This document shows, in pieces, positions 36,285 to 44,293 of a DNA stretch of 64,000 nucleotides (position 1 is its first letter; each line of letters opens with the position of its first letter). The notes under the pieces are model-generated. The model saw only the letters and a program-made list of their open reading frames with translations. It did not search any database and was not told the origin of the DNA. The translations under genes were made by a program, and so were the position numbers. The DNA is taken from contig JACKDJ010000016.1 in the NCBI GenBank assembly GCA_020633625.1, forward strand, positions 1 to 64,000. The letters run 5' to 3'. Source of the stretch: Myxococcales bacterium (GTDB lineage: Bacteria > Myxococcota_A > Bradymonadia > REDH01).

Positions 36285-38657
36285 ATGAACCCGCTCCGCC
36301 GCACTGCCCTCCAGAACGTCACCCTCCGGCTCGCAGCTTCCGCCCTCGCCTTCGCAGCCTGCGGGCCCGACGACGACCCGGATCCCGAGCCCACCGTCGC
36401 AGAGGGGATCTACGGGCGCTTCGGCGACCCGGTCCAGTTCGCGACCACCGAGCAGCTCGAGACGTTCCAGCGCGGCCACGACGCCGTCGCGCGGGTGTTC
36501 ACGCCCGAGGACGGCCTCGGCCCGCTCTTCAACCTCGCGTCCTGTGGCGGGTGCCACGAGCGCCCCGTCTTCGGCGGCGGTGCCGCCCGCTATCGCGACT
36601 TCTACCTCTCGGCCTCGAAGCTCCCCGACGGGTCCTACATCGCGCCGCCCATGGCCGGAATCGAGCACGCCTACGGCATCGGCGACGGCGTCGCCACCCG
36701 GCCCGACGTCACCGGGAACTGGAACATCCAAGCCCGTCGAAACCCCATCCCGTTCTTCGGAGTCGGGCTCCTCGCCGAACTCTCCGAGGAGTCGATCCTC
36801 GCAAACGCCGACCCCGACGATCTCGACGGCGACGGCATCTCCGGCCGCCCGAACTACGACAACGGTTTCGTCGGACGCTTTGGCCGAAAGGCGCAGACCG
36901 TCAGCATCGAAGGCTTCATTCGCGGGCCGCTCAACAATCACCTCGGCATCACGTCGGATCCACTCACCGAGGAGCAGCGTGCCGCGCTCCCGGTCGACTC
37001 GTCGACCGCCGCGCGCGACGCGGCCGTCTTCGGGACTCGCTCCGGCGCGCTTACCGCCGAGTTCGAGACTCGGCGCCAGGCACAGGCCGCACCGCCAAGT
37101 GAACCGCTCACCGACACCGACGGCGTCCCTGACCCCGAGCTCAGCAGCCAGGACCTCTTCGACATCGTATCCTTCTCGATGCTGCTCGCCGCCCCGACCC
37201 CTTCACCCGCCACGCCGGAGTCGGAGCACGGCGCGCAACTCTTCGAAGAGGTTGGCTGCGCCTCGTGCCACGTGCCGGCGCTCGAGGGGCCCCGAGGGCT
37301 CATCCCCGCCTATACCGACCTGCTCCTCCACGACATGGGGGAGGAGCTCGCCGACGGCATCGAGATGGGCGACGCGACCGGGAGCGAGTTCCGCACGCAG
37401 CCGCTCTGGGGCGTCGTCGCCGTGGGCCCCTACCTTCACGACGGACGCGCCGACACGCTCGACGGTGCCATCCGCTGGCACGGCGGCGAAGGCGAGCGCT
37501 CGCGAGATGCCTATGTCGCCCTCTCCGAGCTCGACCAGCTCGATGTCGTCGCGTTCCTCGAGTCGCTCGGCGGGCTCGAGGACCACTCCGACGGGCTCAT
37601 CCATCCCAACGCTCCCATCGCGCCGGTCGGGACCCTCGGTGGCCCGATCGCGGCGCTCGACGCCAGCGCGGAGTCCATGTTCCTCGAAGGCAGACGACTG
37701 TTCGACCGCGACACACACATCGCCGATGGGCTCGGCCCGGTCTTCAACGGCGACTCCTGCCGGGCCTGCCACTTCGAGGTGACCCCGGCGGGCGCGGGAC
37801 CGATCGACGTGAACGTCATGCGCCACGCGACCTACAACGCGGCGACCGACAGCTACCTTGCGCCCCCGGCCGGGACCATCCTGCACAAGCTGACCCTCTT
37901 CGATGCGCTACGGGTGGAGCCCGCCGCGTCGATCAACGTCTTCGAACCTCGCCAGACGCCGCACACGTTCGGGCTCGGCCTCATCGACGGCATCGCTGAA
38001 GACACCATCCGCGCCAACGCCGATCCCGACGACGCCGACGGCGACGGGATCTCGGGACGCGTCGCGATCACCCCCGGCGACCGCGTCGGTCGGTTCGGGT
38101 GGAAGGCGCAGGTCCCAACCGTTCGCGAGTTCGTCCGCGACGCCATGGGAGCCGAGCAGGGCCTCACCTCGCCCGACGAGCCCGGGCAGACCTTCGGCGC
38201 GCGAAATGACTTCGACGACGTCGACGACCCCGAGCTGTCGGTCGAAGACCTCGACGCCGTCGAGTTCTACCTCGCCTCGCTCGCGCCGCCACCACCCGGC
38301 GCCGGAGACGCGCACGGAGAGGAGCTCTTCGAGACGGTCGGCTGCGCGTCGTGCCATATCCCGGCACTCGACGGCGCCGACGGGCCCGTGCCCCTCTACA
38401 GCGACCTCCTGCTCCACGACGTCGCCGCCGACGGAGTCCTCGGGATCCCCGACGGCACCGCGACCGCTCGCGAGTTCCGCACCGCCCCGTTGTGGGGGCT
38501 CAGCGTCACCGCACCCTACATGCACGACGGCTACGCCACGACGATCGAGGCGGCGATCGCCGCCCACCACGCCGAAGGGGAGGCGAGCGCCGCCGCCTTC
38601 GCCGCGCTCGCAGACAGCGACCGCAGCGCCCTCCTCGCGTTCCTGCACTCCCTCTGA
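36285..38657 (+). CDS. Tandem DUF1111 diheme oxidoreductase-like lipoprotein with four CXXCH motifs
   Basis: A 790-residue lipoprotein (lipobox AFAAC, Cys26; acidic tether PDDDPDPEP). It has two copies of the DUF1111 / diheme thiol-oxidoreductase fold. Copy one carries CGGCH (87-91) and CASCH (325-329). Copy two carries CRACH (492-496) and CASCH (687-691). Repeated landmarks include GLGPLFN/GLGPVFN, EEVGCASCHVPAL/ETVGCASCHIPAL and WGVVAVGPYLHDG/WGLSVTAPYMHDG. DUF1111 proteins are usually single-copy and about 400-500 residues. The family is often found with peptidase_M75 (imelysin) genes, but none is near. ATG 36285 has GGAGA just upstream. Confidence 0.9.
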   Translation: MNPLRRTALQNVTLRLAASALAFAACGPDDDPDPEPTVAEGIYGRFGDPVQFATTEQLETFQRGHDAVARVFTPEDGLGPLFNLASCGGCHERPVFGGGAARYRDFYLSASKLPDGSYIAPPMAGIEHAYGIGDGVATRPDVTGNWNIQARRNPIPFFGVGLLAELSEESILANADPDDLDGDGISGRPNYDNGFVGRFGRKAQTVSIEGFIRGPLNNHLGITSDPLTEEQRAALPVDSSTAARDAAVFGTRSGALTAEFETRRQAQAAPPSEPLTDTDGVPDPELSSQDLFDIVSFSMLLAAPTPSPATPESEHGAQLFEEVGCASCHVPALEGPRGLIPAYTDLLLHDMGEELADGIEMGDATGSEFRTQPLWGVVAVGPYLHDGRADTLDGAIRWHGGEGERSRDAYVALSELDQLDVVAFLESLGGLEDHSDGLIHPNAPIAPVGTLGGPIAALDASAESMFLEGRRLFDRDTHIADGLGPVFNGDSCRACHFEVTPAGAGPIDVNVMRHATYNAATDSYLAPPAGTILHKLTLFDALRVEPAASINVFEPRQTPHTFGLGLIDGIAEDTIRANADPDDADGDGISGRVAITPGDRVGRFGWKAQVPTVREFVRDAMGAEQGLTSPDEPGQTFGARNDFDDVDDPELSVEDLDAVEFYLASLAPPPPGAGDAHGEELFETVGCASCHIPALDGADGPVPLYSDLLLHDVAADGVLGIPDGTATAREFRTAPLWGLSVTAPYMHDGYATTIEAAIAAHHAEGEASAAAFAALADSDRSALLAFLHSL

Positions 38658-38695
38658 GCCTCGCGCTCCGAGCCACACCGCCGGTCGCGGCGCGC

Positions 38696-40543
38696 TCAGC
38701 TCGCCGCGTAAAAGCCGTCGAGCACCGACCGATACTTCTCGGTGACGAACTGGCGGCGCATCTTCCACGTCGCCGTCAGCTCGCCAGACTCCCACGAGAA
38801 GTCGTCCGGGAGGATCGCGAAGCGCCGCACGCACTCCGCGCGAGGCAGCTCCGCGTTCACCTGCTGGATCGCGCGGTCCAGCAGCTCGAACACCTTCGGG
38901 TGCGACGCGAGCGTGTCGAAAGAGCTCCCGCCCAAGCCGTTCTCGGCCGCCCACGCCACGATCGCCTCGCGGCGTAGCGTGATCAATGCCGACAGGAACG
39001 GGCGACTGTCGCCATGCACGACCGCGTGGGCCACCCACGGCAGCGCCTCGAGCTGCGCCTCGATCGCCTTTGGGGCGATGTGCCGACCGGCAGCGGTGAC
39101 GATGATGTCGCGCTTGCGGTCGGTGATCCGCAGCGTCTGTCCGTCGAACTCGCCGATGTCGCCTGTGTGCAGCCACGCGCCGGCGAGCGCAGCGGCAGTC
39201 GCCTCGGCGTCGTTCCAGTAGCCACGCATCACGCACTCGCTGCGCAGCAGCACCTCACCGTCGGCCGCGATCCGCACCTCGACCCCCGGGAGCGGACGGC
39301 CGACAGTCCCGGGCCGCAGCGCGTCCGGTCGGTTCACCGCCGCCGCCGCGCAGTGCTCGGTAAGCCCGTACCCCTCGAGGATCGGGACTCCGGCCCCATG
39401 GAATACCTCGACGAGCTCCGTGGGCATCGGCGCGCCGCCAGAGACCGCGAAGCGGAACCGAGTCCCAAACGCGACACGCAGGTTCCGCAGTAGCGACGCG
39501 TCCGCGAGCACAAGCTCCGCCCGGTCGACGACCGTCAGCTTCGCACCGCCTGTCTTGTGTGCTGACCGGCGCCGCGCGACCTCGACGAACCGCCGCGCCG
39601 CTCGCTCCCGCCGCTCGCTCCCGCGCACGAACACCTTCCGCGCCGTGTCGTACAGCCGCTGGAACACCTGCGGCACAGCCACCAGCAACGTCGGGTTGCG
39701 CTCGGCCAACTCGGCCGGCACCCAGGCGTAGCCGCGCGAGAACGTCGTCACACAACCGGCCGCCATCGTCGTCATGTAGATCGCGCGCGCGAAGATCTGC
39801 GCCAGCGGCAAAAACAGGACCTGCTCGTCGCTCGCCGACAGTGGCAGCGCCAGCAGATTGGCCTCCACCTGCGCGACAAACGCGCGGTGCGTGAGCGCGA
39901 CGCCGCGCGGACGACCGGTCGTTCCGGCCGTGTAGACGATGCTCGCCAGCGAGTCCGGCGTCACCGCCAGCCGGCGCGTCCGGACGATGTTCGCGTCGGC
40001 GCCCAGCGCACGCGCGCCGAGCTCGCGGAGCCTCGAGAGCGGCAGCAAACGGTCACCGAGCGAAGACGTGTCCAGCTCGTCCAGACGGAGCGAAACCTCG
40101 GCACCACCCTCGCCGCCGCGCGCCAGGTCGTCGAAGTAGACGACCGAGCGAAGCGCCGGGAGCTCATCGACCACTCGCAGCAGCTTCTCGAGCTGGCGTG
40201 GGTCTTCGACCAGCACCGCGACCGCCCCGGCGTCTTCGAGCATCATCCGCATCTGCCGCGGCCGGCTCGTCTCGTACAGCGGCACCGATACCGCCCCCGC
40301 CAGGAAGATCGCCTGGTCGGCGAGCACCCACTCGGCGCGCGTCGACGACACGATCGCGACGCGGTCCCCCGCTGCGACCCCGAGCTCCGCGAGCCCCGCG
40401 GCGAGCAGCGTCGAACCGCGCAGCCACTCCGCGTACGAGACGTCGCGCCAGCCCCCGTCCTCGGCAGGCTGTCGCAGCGCGACCGCGTCACCGAAGTCGG
40501 AGACCCGTCCCTCGAAGAGCTCGATGAGCGTCCGACTCGACAT
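38696..40543 (-). CDS. Long-chain fatty-acid-CoA ligase (AMP-forming)
   Basis: Activates a fatty acid to acyl-AMP and then acyl-CoA. The 615-residue protein has the P-loop-like YTAGTTGRPRGVALTHR, GYGLTEHC (adenine binding), TGDIGEFDG and ITDRKRDIIVTAAG near the C-terminus, as in FAA1/FadD15-type ligases. Chain-length preference cannot be read from the sequence. It converges with the diheme lipoprotein gene (38-base spacer). ATG 40543 begins MSSRTLIEL. A second ATG eight codons upstream is possible. The gene stands apart from any fatty acid operon here. Confidence 0.92.
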   Translation of the reverse strand: MSSRTLIELFEGRVSDFGDAVALRQPAEDGGWRDVSYAEWLRGSTLLAAGLAELGVAAGDRVAIVSSTRAEWVLADQAIFLAGAVSVPLYETSRPRQMRMMLEDAGAVAVLVEDPRQLEKLLRVVDELPALRSVVYFDDLARGGEGGAEVSLRLDELDTSSLGDRLLPLSRLRELGARALGADANIVRTRRLAVTPDSLASIVYTAGTTGRPRGVALTHRAFVAQVEANLLALPLSASDEQVLFLPLAQIFARAIYMTTMAAGCVTTFSRGYAWVPAELAERNPTLLVAVPQVFQRLYDTARKVFVRGSERRERAARRFVEVARRRSAHKTGGAKLTVVDRAELVLADASLLRNLRVAFGTRFRFAVSGGAPMPTELVEVFHGAGVPILEGYGLTEHCAAAAVNRPDALRPGTVGRPLPGVEVRIAADGEVLLRSECVMRGYWNDAEATAAALAGAWLHTGDIGEFDGQTLRITDRKRDIIVTAAGRHIAPKAIEAQLEALPWVAHAVVHGDSRPFLSALITLRREAIVAWAAENGLGGSSFDTLASHPKVFELLDRAIQQVNAELPRAECVRRFAILPDDFSWESGELTATWKMRRQFVTEKYRSVLDGFYAAS

Positions 40544-40702
40544 CAGCGTCTCCGTCGCTGCGCCCAACGCGGGGCGCCCGTAGTCGGCGTGGTCAGTCCG
40601 CGTGCCATTCGGAGGTGGGAACGAGCGCGTCGCTCCGTACCTAATCCACCCGGCGTTCGGCCAGCAAGCGCCACATCGCAGGCTCGCCGCCCGGCAGAGG
40701 GC

Positions 40703-42166
40703 TCATTCGTCGGCGAACGTCGCGACGCTCGGCGCGTTGTACGCCTGCGACCGCGGTGTGCCACGTCGACGCTCTGCGGCCTGCGCGCGGTACGACAGCA
40801 CCGACGTGCGTTCCGGCGCCGCGGCGGCCGCGCTCCCGGTCTCCACTCCCGCGTAGAACTCGATCATCTCATCGAGCTGATCGATCTCGGCCTGCACCGA
40901 CGGCGCGACCGCGTATGCGTCGAGGTCCTCGCGGTTCGCCGCGAGCTCTTCGATCGCGGCCGCCCGGTCCCCGCTCTCGACAAGTGACATCGCCTGTTCG
41001 ATCTGCTGCGCCGACCGCAACAACGCGAATGCGGTCGCGACGTCCGGGTCCAGCGATGCCTTGGCCGCTGCGGGGTCGTCCGTCCGCTCAACGCGCCCCG
41101 CTGCACTCACCTCGTACACGCGGCCGCTGCCGCCCAGGAACGTCGCTCTGGCGGTCAGCGCGCGCCCCATGTCCCCGGTGGGTAGCGCCACCCGGACCAG
41201 CAGCGTCCTCATCTCCCCGGCGGCGAGCTGCCCAAGGTCGAACTCGACGCTGTCCGCGTTCCACGTCGCCCCGGTGTTCAGGACCTCCGCGATTCGCACA
41301 CCGTCGCCCGGCACGAGCCGAACCCGCAGCCCCTGGACCGCCGTCCGGTGGGCCCGCGCGAGCTCCGTACCCAAGACCTCGTCCATCTCGGACGACGACG
41401 GTATGAAGTAGTAGTTGGCAGCGCCGGCCTCGGCGATCGCAGCGAGCGACACGTCGTTCACGAGCCGCCCGAGTCCGATGGTCGTCGTGTCGACTCCCAC
41501 CTGCTCGTGGTAGGCTAGGGCCATCCCGCGCAGCGACGCGTCGTCGGTGAGGCCGCGATTCGCGTGGCCGTCCGACACCAAGATGACGCGCAGCAGGCCG
41601 TCGCTCCGAGCGCCCTGAAGCACGTCGTACGCGGCCTGCAGACCGCACGAGGTACACGTGTTGCCCTCGGCGACCAGCTCGTCGACGGCCGCGTGCGCAT
41701 GCGCGCGCTCTCGTCGCATTCGAGCTCCGGCCACGTGCACGGTCGCCGAGTCGCCGAAGCTGATCAGCGTGAGGCTGTCAGCCGGATCCAGGCCGTCGAT
41801 CAGCGCGTGCGCAGCCGCTCGCGCGTCCTCCATTCGAGCACCCTCCATCGAGCCCGACGCGTCGATCACCACGGCGATGTGCGCCGAGCCCCACGCCTCC
41901 GACGCCTCGCGGGCGGTGACGTCGACCGCGACGAGGGCTTCGCTGTCGTCGTCGGTGAGCAGCGTCTGGTCGAGTGAGACCTCGACGCTCACGAACTCGG
42001 CGCCGTCGAACGGAGCGGCCTCGCGTGCACTGCCGCCGTGGCAGCCAGCGGCGACCGTCAGCGGAGCCACTGCGGCAATCAGCGCGGCGGCCGCGAGCGA
42101 GGAACGGATCACTGCCGGCATGCGCGAGTGAGCCGACAGGGCGGGGCAGGGGGGAGCGGCGTTCAT
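40703..42166 (-). CDS. VWA-domain lipoprotein
   Basis: A 487-residue lipoprotein with a von Willebrand A domain. Lipobox VAAGC follows a long n-region. The metal-site motif is a canonical DASGSM (D-x-S-x-S). The fold includes LTLISFGD and VDTTTIGLG. A helical tail of about 120 residues follows, which could be a protein interaction region. ATG 42166 was preferred because it has GGAGA spaced 4-5 bases upstream. The inner ATG at 42121 lacks a Shine-Dalgarno. It is followed downstream by the convergent-independent acyl-CoA ligase (same strand, 159-base gap). The layout resembles the extracellular VWA proteins of Proteobacteria whose Cys pairs (TCTSCG) may form disulfides. Confidence 0.85.
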   Translation of the reverse strand: MNAAPPCPALSAHSRMPAVIRSSLAAAALIAAVAPLTVAAGCHGGSAREAAPFDGAEFVSVEVSLDQTLLTDDDSEALVAVDVTAREASEAWGSAHIAVVIDASGSMEGARMEDARAAAHALIDGLDPADSLTLISFGDSATVHVAGARMRRERAHAHAAVDELVAEGNTCTSCGLQAAYDVLQGARSDGLLRVILVSDGHANRGLTDDASLRGMALAYHEQVGVDTTTIGLGRLVNDVSLAAIAEAGAANYYFIPSSSEMDEVLGTELARAHRTAVQGLRVRLVPGDGVRIAEVLNTGATWNADSVEFDLGQLAAGEMRTLLVRVALPTGDMGRALTARATFLGGSGRVYEVSAAGRVERTDDPAAAKASLDPDVATAFALLRSAQQIEQAMSLVESGDRAAAIEELAANREDLDAYAVAPSVQAEIDQLDEMIEFYAGVETGSAAAAAPERTSVLSYRAQAAERRRGTPRSQAYNAPSVATFADE

Positions 42167-42238
42167 CGGGTCTCCATCCGAAGGGGGAGCCCCAGTGAAC
42201 GGCCCTCCGCGCCGTTCGGTCTAAACGCGGCCCGCCTG

Positions 42239-44188
42239 CTAGCGCTTCGGGTCGATCGGCGGCACCAGGATCGTGACGAGACGCTCCCCGAGGCTCGCGC
42301 CCTCCGACGTGACCAGGTCGATGTAGGCCAGGAACACCTGCGGATCGCGCGTCTGCGGTACGCAGTAGTTTTGAGCGTGCAACTCGAACGTCACGCTCGA
42401 CCCGGGCGCGACCCCGGAGAACCCATCGAGGCGGCCGTCTCCGTTCAAGTCCGCCGGCCGCGGGGCAGTGGCGCAGCCCGACGCCGTCGCGCTGAGCGGT
42501 ACTACGCCCGAGATAAAGCACGTCGTATCGATCCCCGACCGTGCCAGCTCATCCGGGTCGGGGCGGAGCACCGCGGTGATGTCGAACGCCGTCCCGCCCA
42601 GCAGCGCCTCGATGCCGGAGACGACCGAGTCGTCGACGCGCACCGTTCCGCCGAGCAGCGGCGAATCGACCTGGAACACCAGCGGGCACGTCCCACCCGA
42701 CGCCGAGCGCCCCGCGCCGTTCGGACCGGTGCAGCACTGCGAGGCCGAACAGCCAGCCGGACGTGACGCTCCCGTGCCCCAAGCGCACGTCCCGACGACG
42801 GCGCCCGTCTGCACCGCGGCGTCCCTGAGGTCGTCCTCTGCGTCGCTCGAGAACGACCCGAACAACACCGTCGTGCCCAGCGCGAGTCCGATCACGTGGA
42901 TGTCGCTTTCGCGCAGCGCCGCGAACGCTTCGGCGCGCGTCGCGCCGTACGGGTATCCGTCCTCTCCGTTCGCGTGCATCGACGCGTCCGAGATCTGGAC
43001 TGCCACACGGACCTCCGCCTCGCGGAAGCCTGATCCGCCGACCGTGCCGTCTGCGACGCCGGCCACGAGGCCGCGCGAAGGATCGAACGCGGCCACCTCG
43101 CCCGAACCACACGCCGCGGCGCGCCCGATGCCGGTCGCGAGCTGGAAGAGCGCCTCGATCCCCGACTCGGGCCCGTCGCCGCCGCCCGACGCCCGAAGCC
43201 CCGCCACCGCGCGCTGCGCAGCCGCGATGTCCGTCGTGACCCGCTGCTGAAGACGGAACGGGATGTCGCCGGTGCTTCCGAACGAGTCGCACGGGAAGTC
43301 GCCATACTGCGCGACGCCGACGCCGATATCAGAGATTCGTCGGCCGAGCGCCGGGATGATCGAGGTGCTCAGACTCGTCGTCAGCCCCGAGATGGCGGCG
43401 GACATCGACCCCGTCACGTCCATCGAGAACGTCACGTCGCCCGACTCCAGCGACGTCGCGATGTCGAGCTCCGCCGTCTGCGGCTCGCCCTCGAACGGCA
43501 ACTCGAAGAAGAAGTCCACGAACTCCTCGATGTCGCTCCGCGGATCGCACGGGTCCGACCCGAACGCGACCTCGAGCATGTCGATGAAGCCGTCGGTGTC
43601 GCTGTCGGAGTTGTCGGGCTCGGTGCTGCCGGGGCAGCCGTGCTCGTCCTCGTCGCGGAGCCCGTCGCCGTCGGAGTCCAGATCCAGGAAGTCCGGCTCG
43701 CCGTCGAGGTCGAGGTCGCTCGGCTGCAGGTCTGACCCCGGCGCGCGCCGATACTCCACCTCGTCGGGGATTCCGTCGCCGTCGGAGTCCAGGTCTTCGT
43801 TGTTCGGCACGCCGTCCTCGTCGGCGTCGTCCGTCCCCTCGATCCGGTCGGAGATGCCGTCGCCGTCGGTGTCTACGACCGGCGGGCGCGTGTCGGGCGG
43901 GACGTCTCGCACGGGGTCGTCGCCGCCGCCGATCTCGATCCGGACCACATCGTCCCCGACCTCGACCGCCCCGTCCGGCGACACGTCCACGTCTGCGGTG
44001 TCGAGCCCCGTCGAGCTATCGGTCGCGGCGTCGCGACCACCCCCGCCGCCGGCGTCACGGCCGGTACACGGTGGTCGCGTACACGAAGACGCGTCTCCGT
44101 CGCCCACGACCGCAGGATCCGACGAGCATGCCGCGAGCGCGATCACGCAAGGGGCCAAGAAGCGTGCGCTGCGAATCGGAAACCTCAT
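42239..44188 (-). CDS. VWA lipoprotein with thrombospondin-3-like acidic repeats, copy A
   Basis: A 649-residue lipoprotein (lipobox LAAC; ATG 44188 has AGAGG upstream). An acidic tether leads into thrombospondin type 3-like Ca-binding repeats (DGDGIPDEVE, DSDGDGLRDEDE). A VWA-like domain follows with a divergent metal site DVTGSMS near residue 256. The family blocks GDIPFRLQQRVTTDI, GDGPESGIEALFQLATG, VQISDASMH and SQCCTGPNGAG are shared with the neighbouring copy B. The C-terminal beta domain includes DLNGDGRLDGFSGV. Probably a secreted surface protein. Function is unknown. Confidence 0.85.
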   Translation of the reverse strand: MRFPIRSARFLAPCVIALAACSSDPAVVGDGDASSCTRPPCTGRDAGGGGGRDAATDSSTGLDTADVDVSPDGAVEVGDDVVRIEIGGGDDPVRDVPPDTRPPVVDTDGDGISDRIEGTDDADEDGVPNNEDLDSDGDGIPDEVEYRRAPGSDLQPSDLDLDGEPDFLDLDSDGDGLRDEDEHGCPGSTEPDNSDSDTDGFIDMLEVAFGSDPCDPRSDIEEFVDFFFELPFEGEPQTAELDIATSLESGDVTFSMDVTGSMSAAISGLTTSLSTSIIPALGRRISDIGVGVAQYGDFPCDSFGSTGDIPFRLQQRVTTDIAAAQRAVAGLRASGGGDGPESGIEALFQLATGIGRAAACGSGEVAAFDPSRGLVAGVADGTVGGSGFREAEVRVAVQISDASMHANGEDGYPYGATRAEAFAALRESDIHVIGLALGTTVLFGSFSSDAEDDLRDAAVQTGAVVGTCAWGTGASRPAGCSASQCCTGPNGAGRSASGGTCPLVFQVDSPLLGGTVRVDDSVVSGIEALLGGTAFDITAVLRPDPDELARSGIDTTCFISGVVPLSATASGCATAPRPADLNGDGRLDGFSGVAPGSSVTFELHAQNYCVPQTRDPQVFLAYIDLVTSEGASLGERLVTILVPPIDPKR

Positions 44189-44293
44189 CAGGAGCCTCTC
44201 GGGGGTGGGAGGCCCCATGATAGCGGCATGGCGCGCCGCGTCGAGCGCAACCTTCTCGGCCGCCTCGACGTTGGTATCTCGCTACGTCGGGCG

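Noticed and set aside
38654..38699. CTGAGC / GCTCAG inverted repeat between the diheme lipoprotein and acyl-CoA ligase genes
   Set aside because: Arms are only 6 bp with a 34-base loop and include both stop codons by chance. Not convincing as a terminator.
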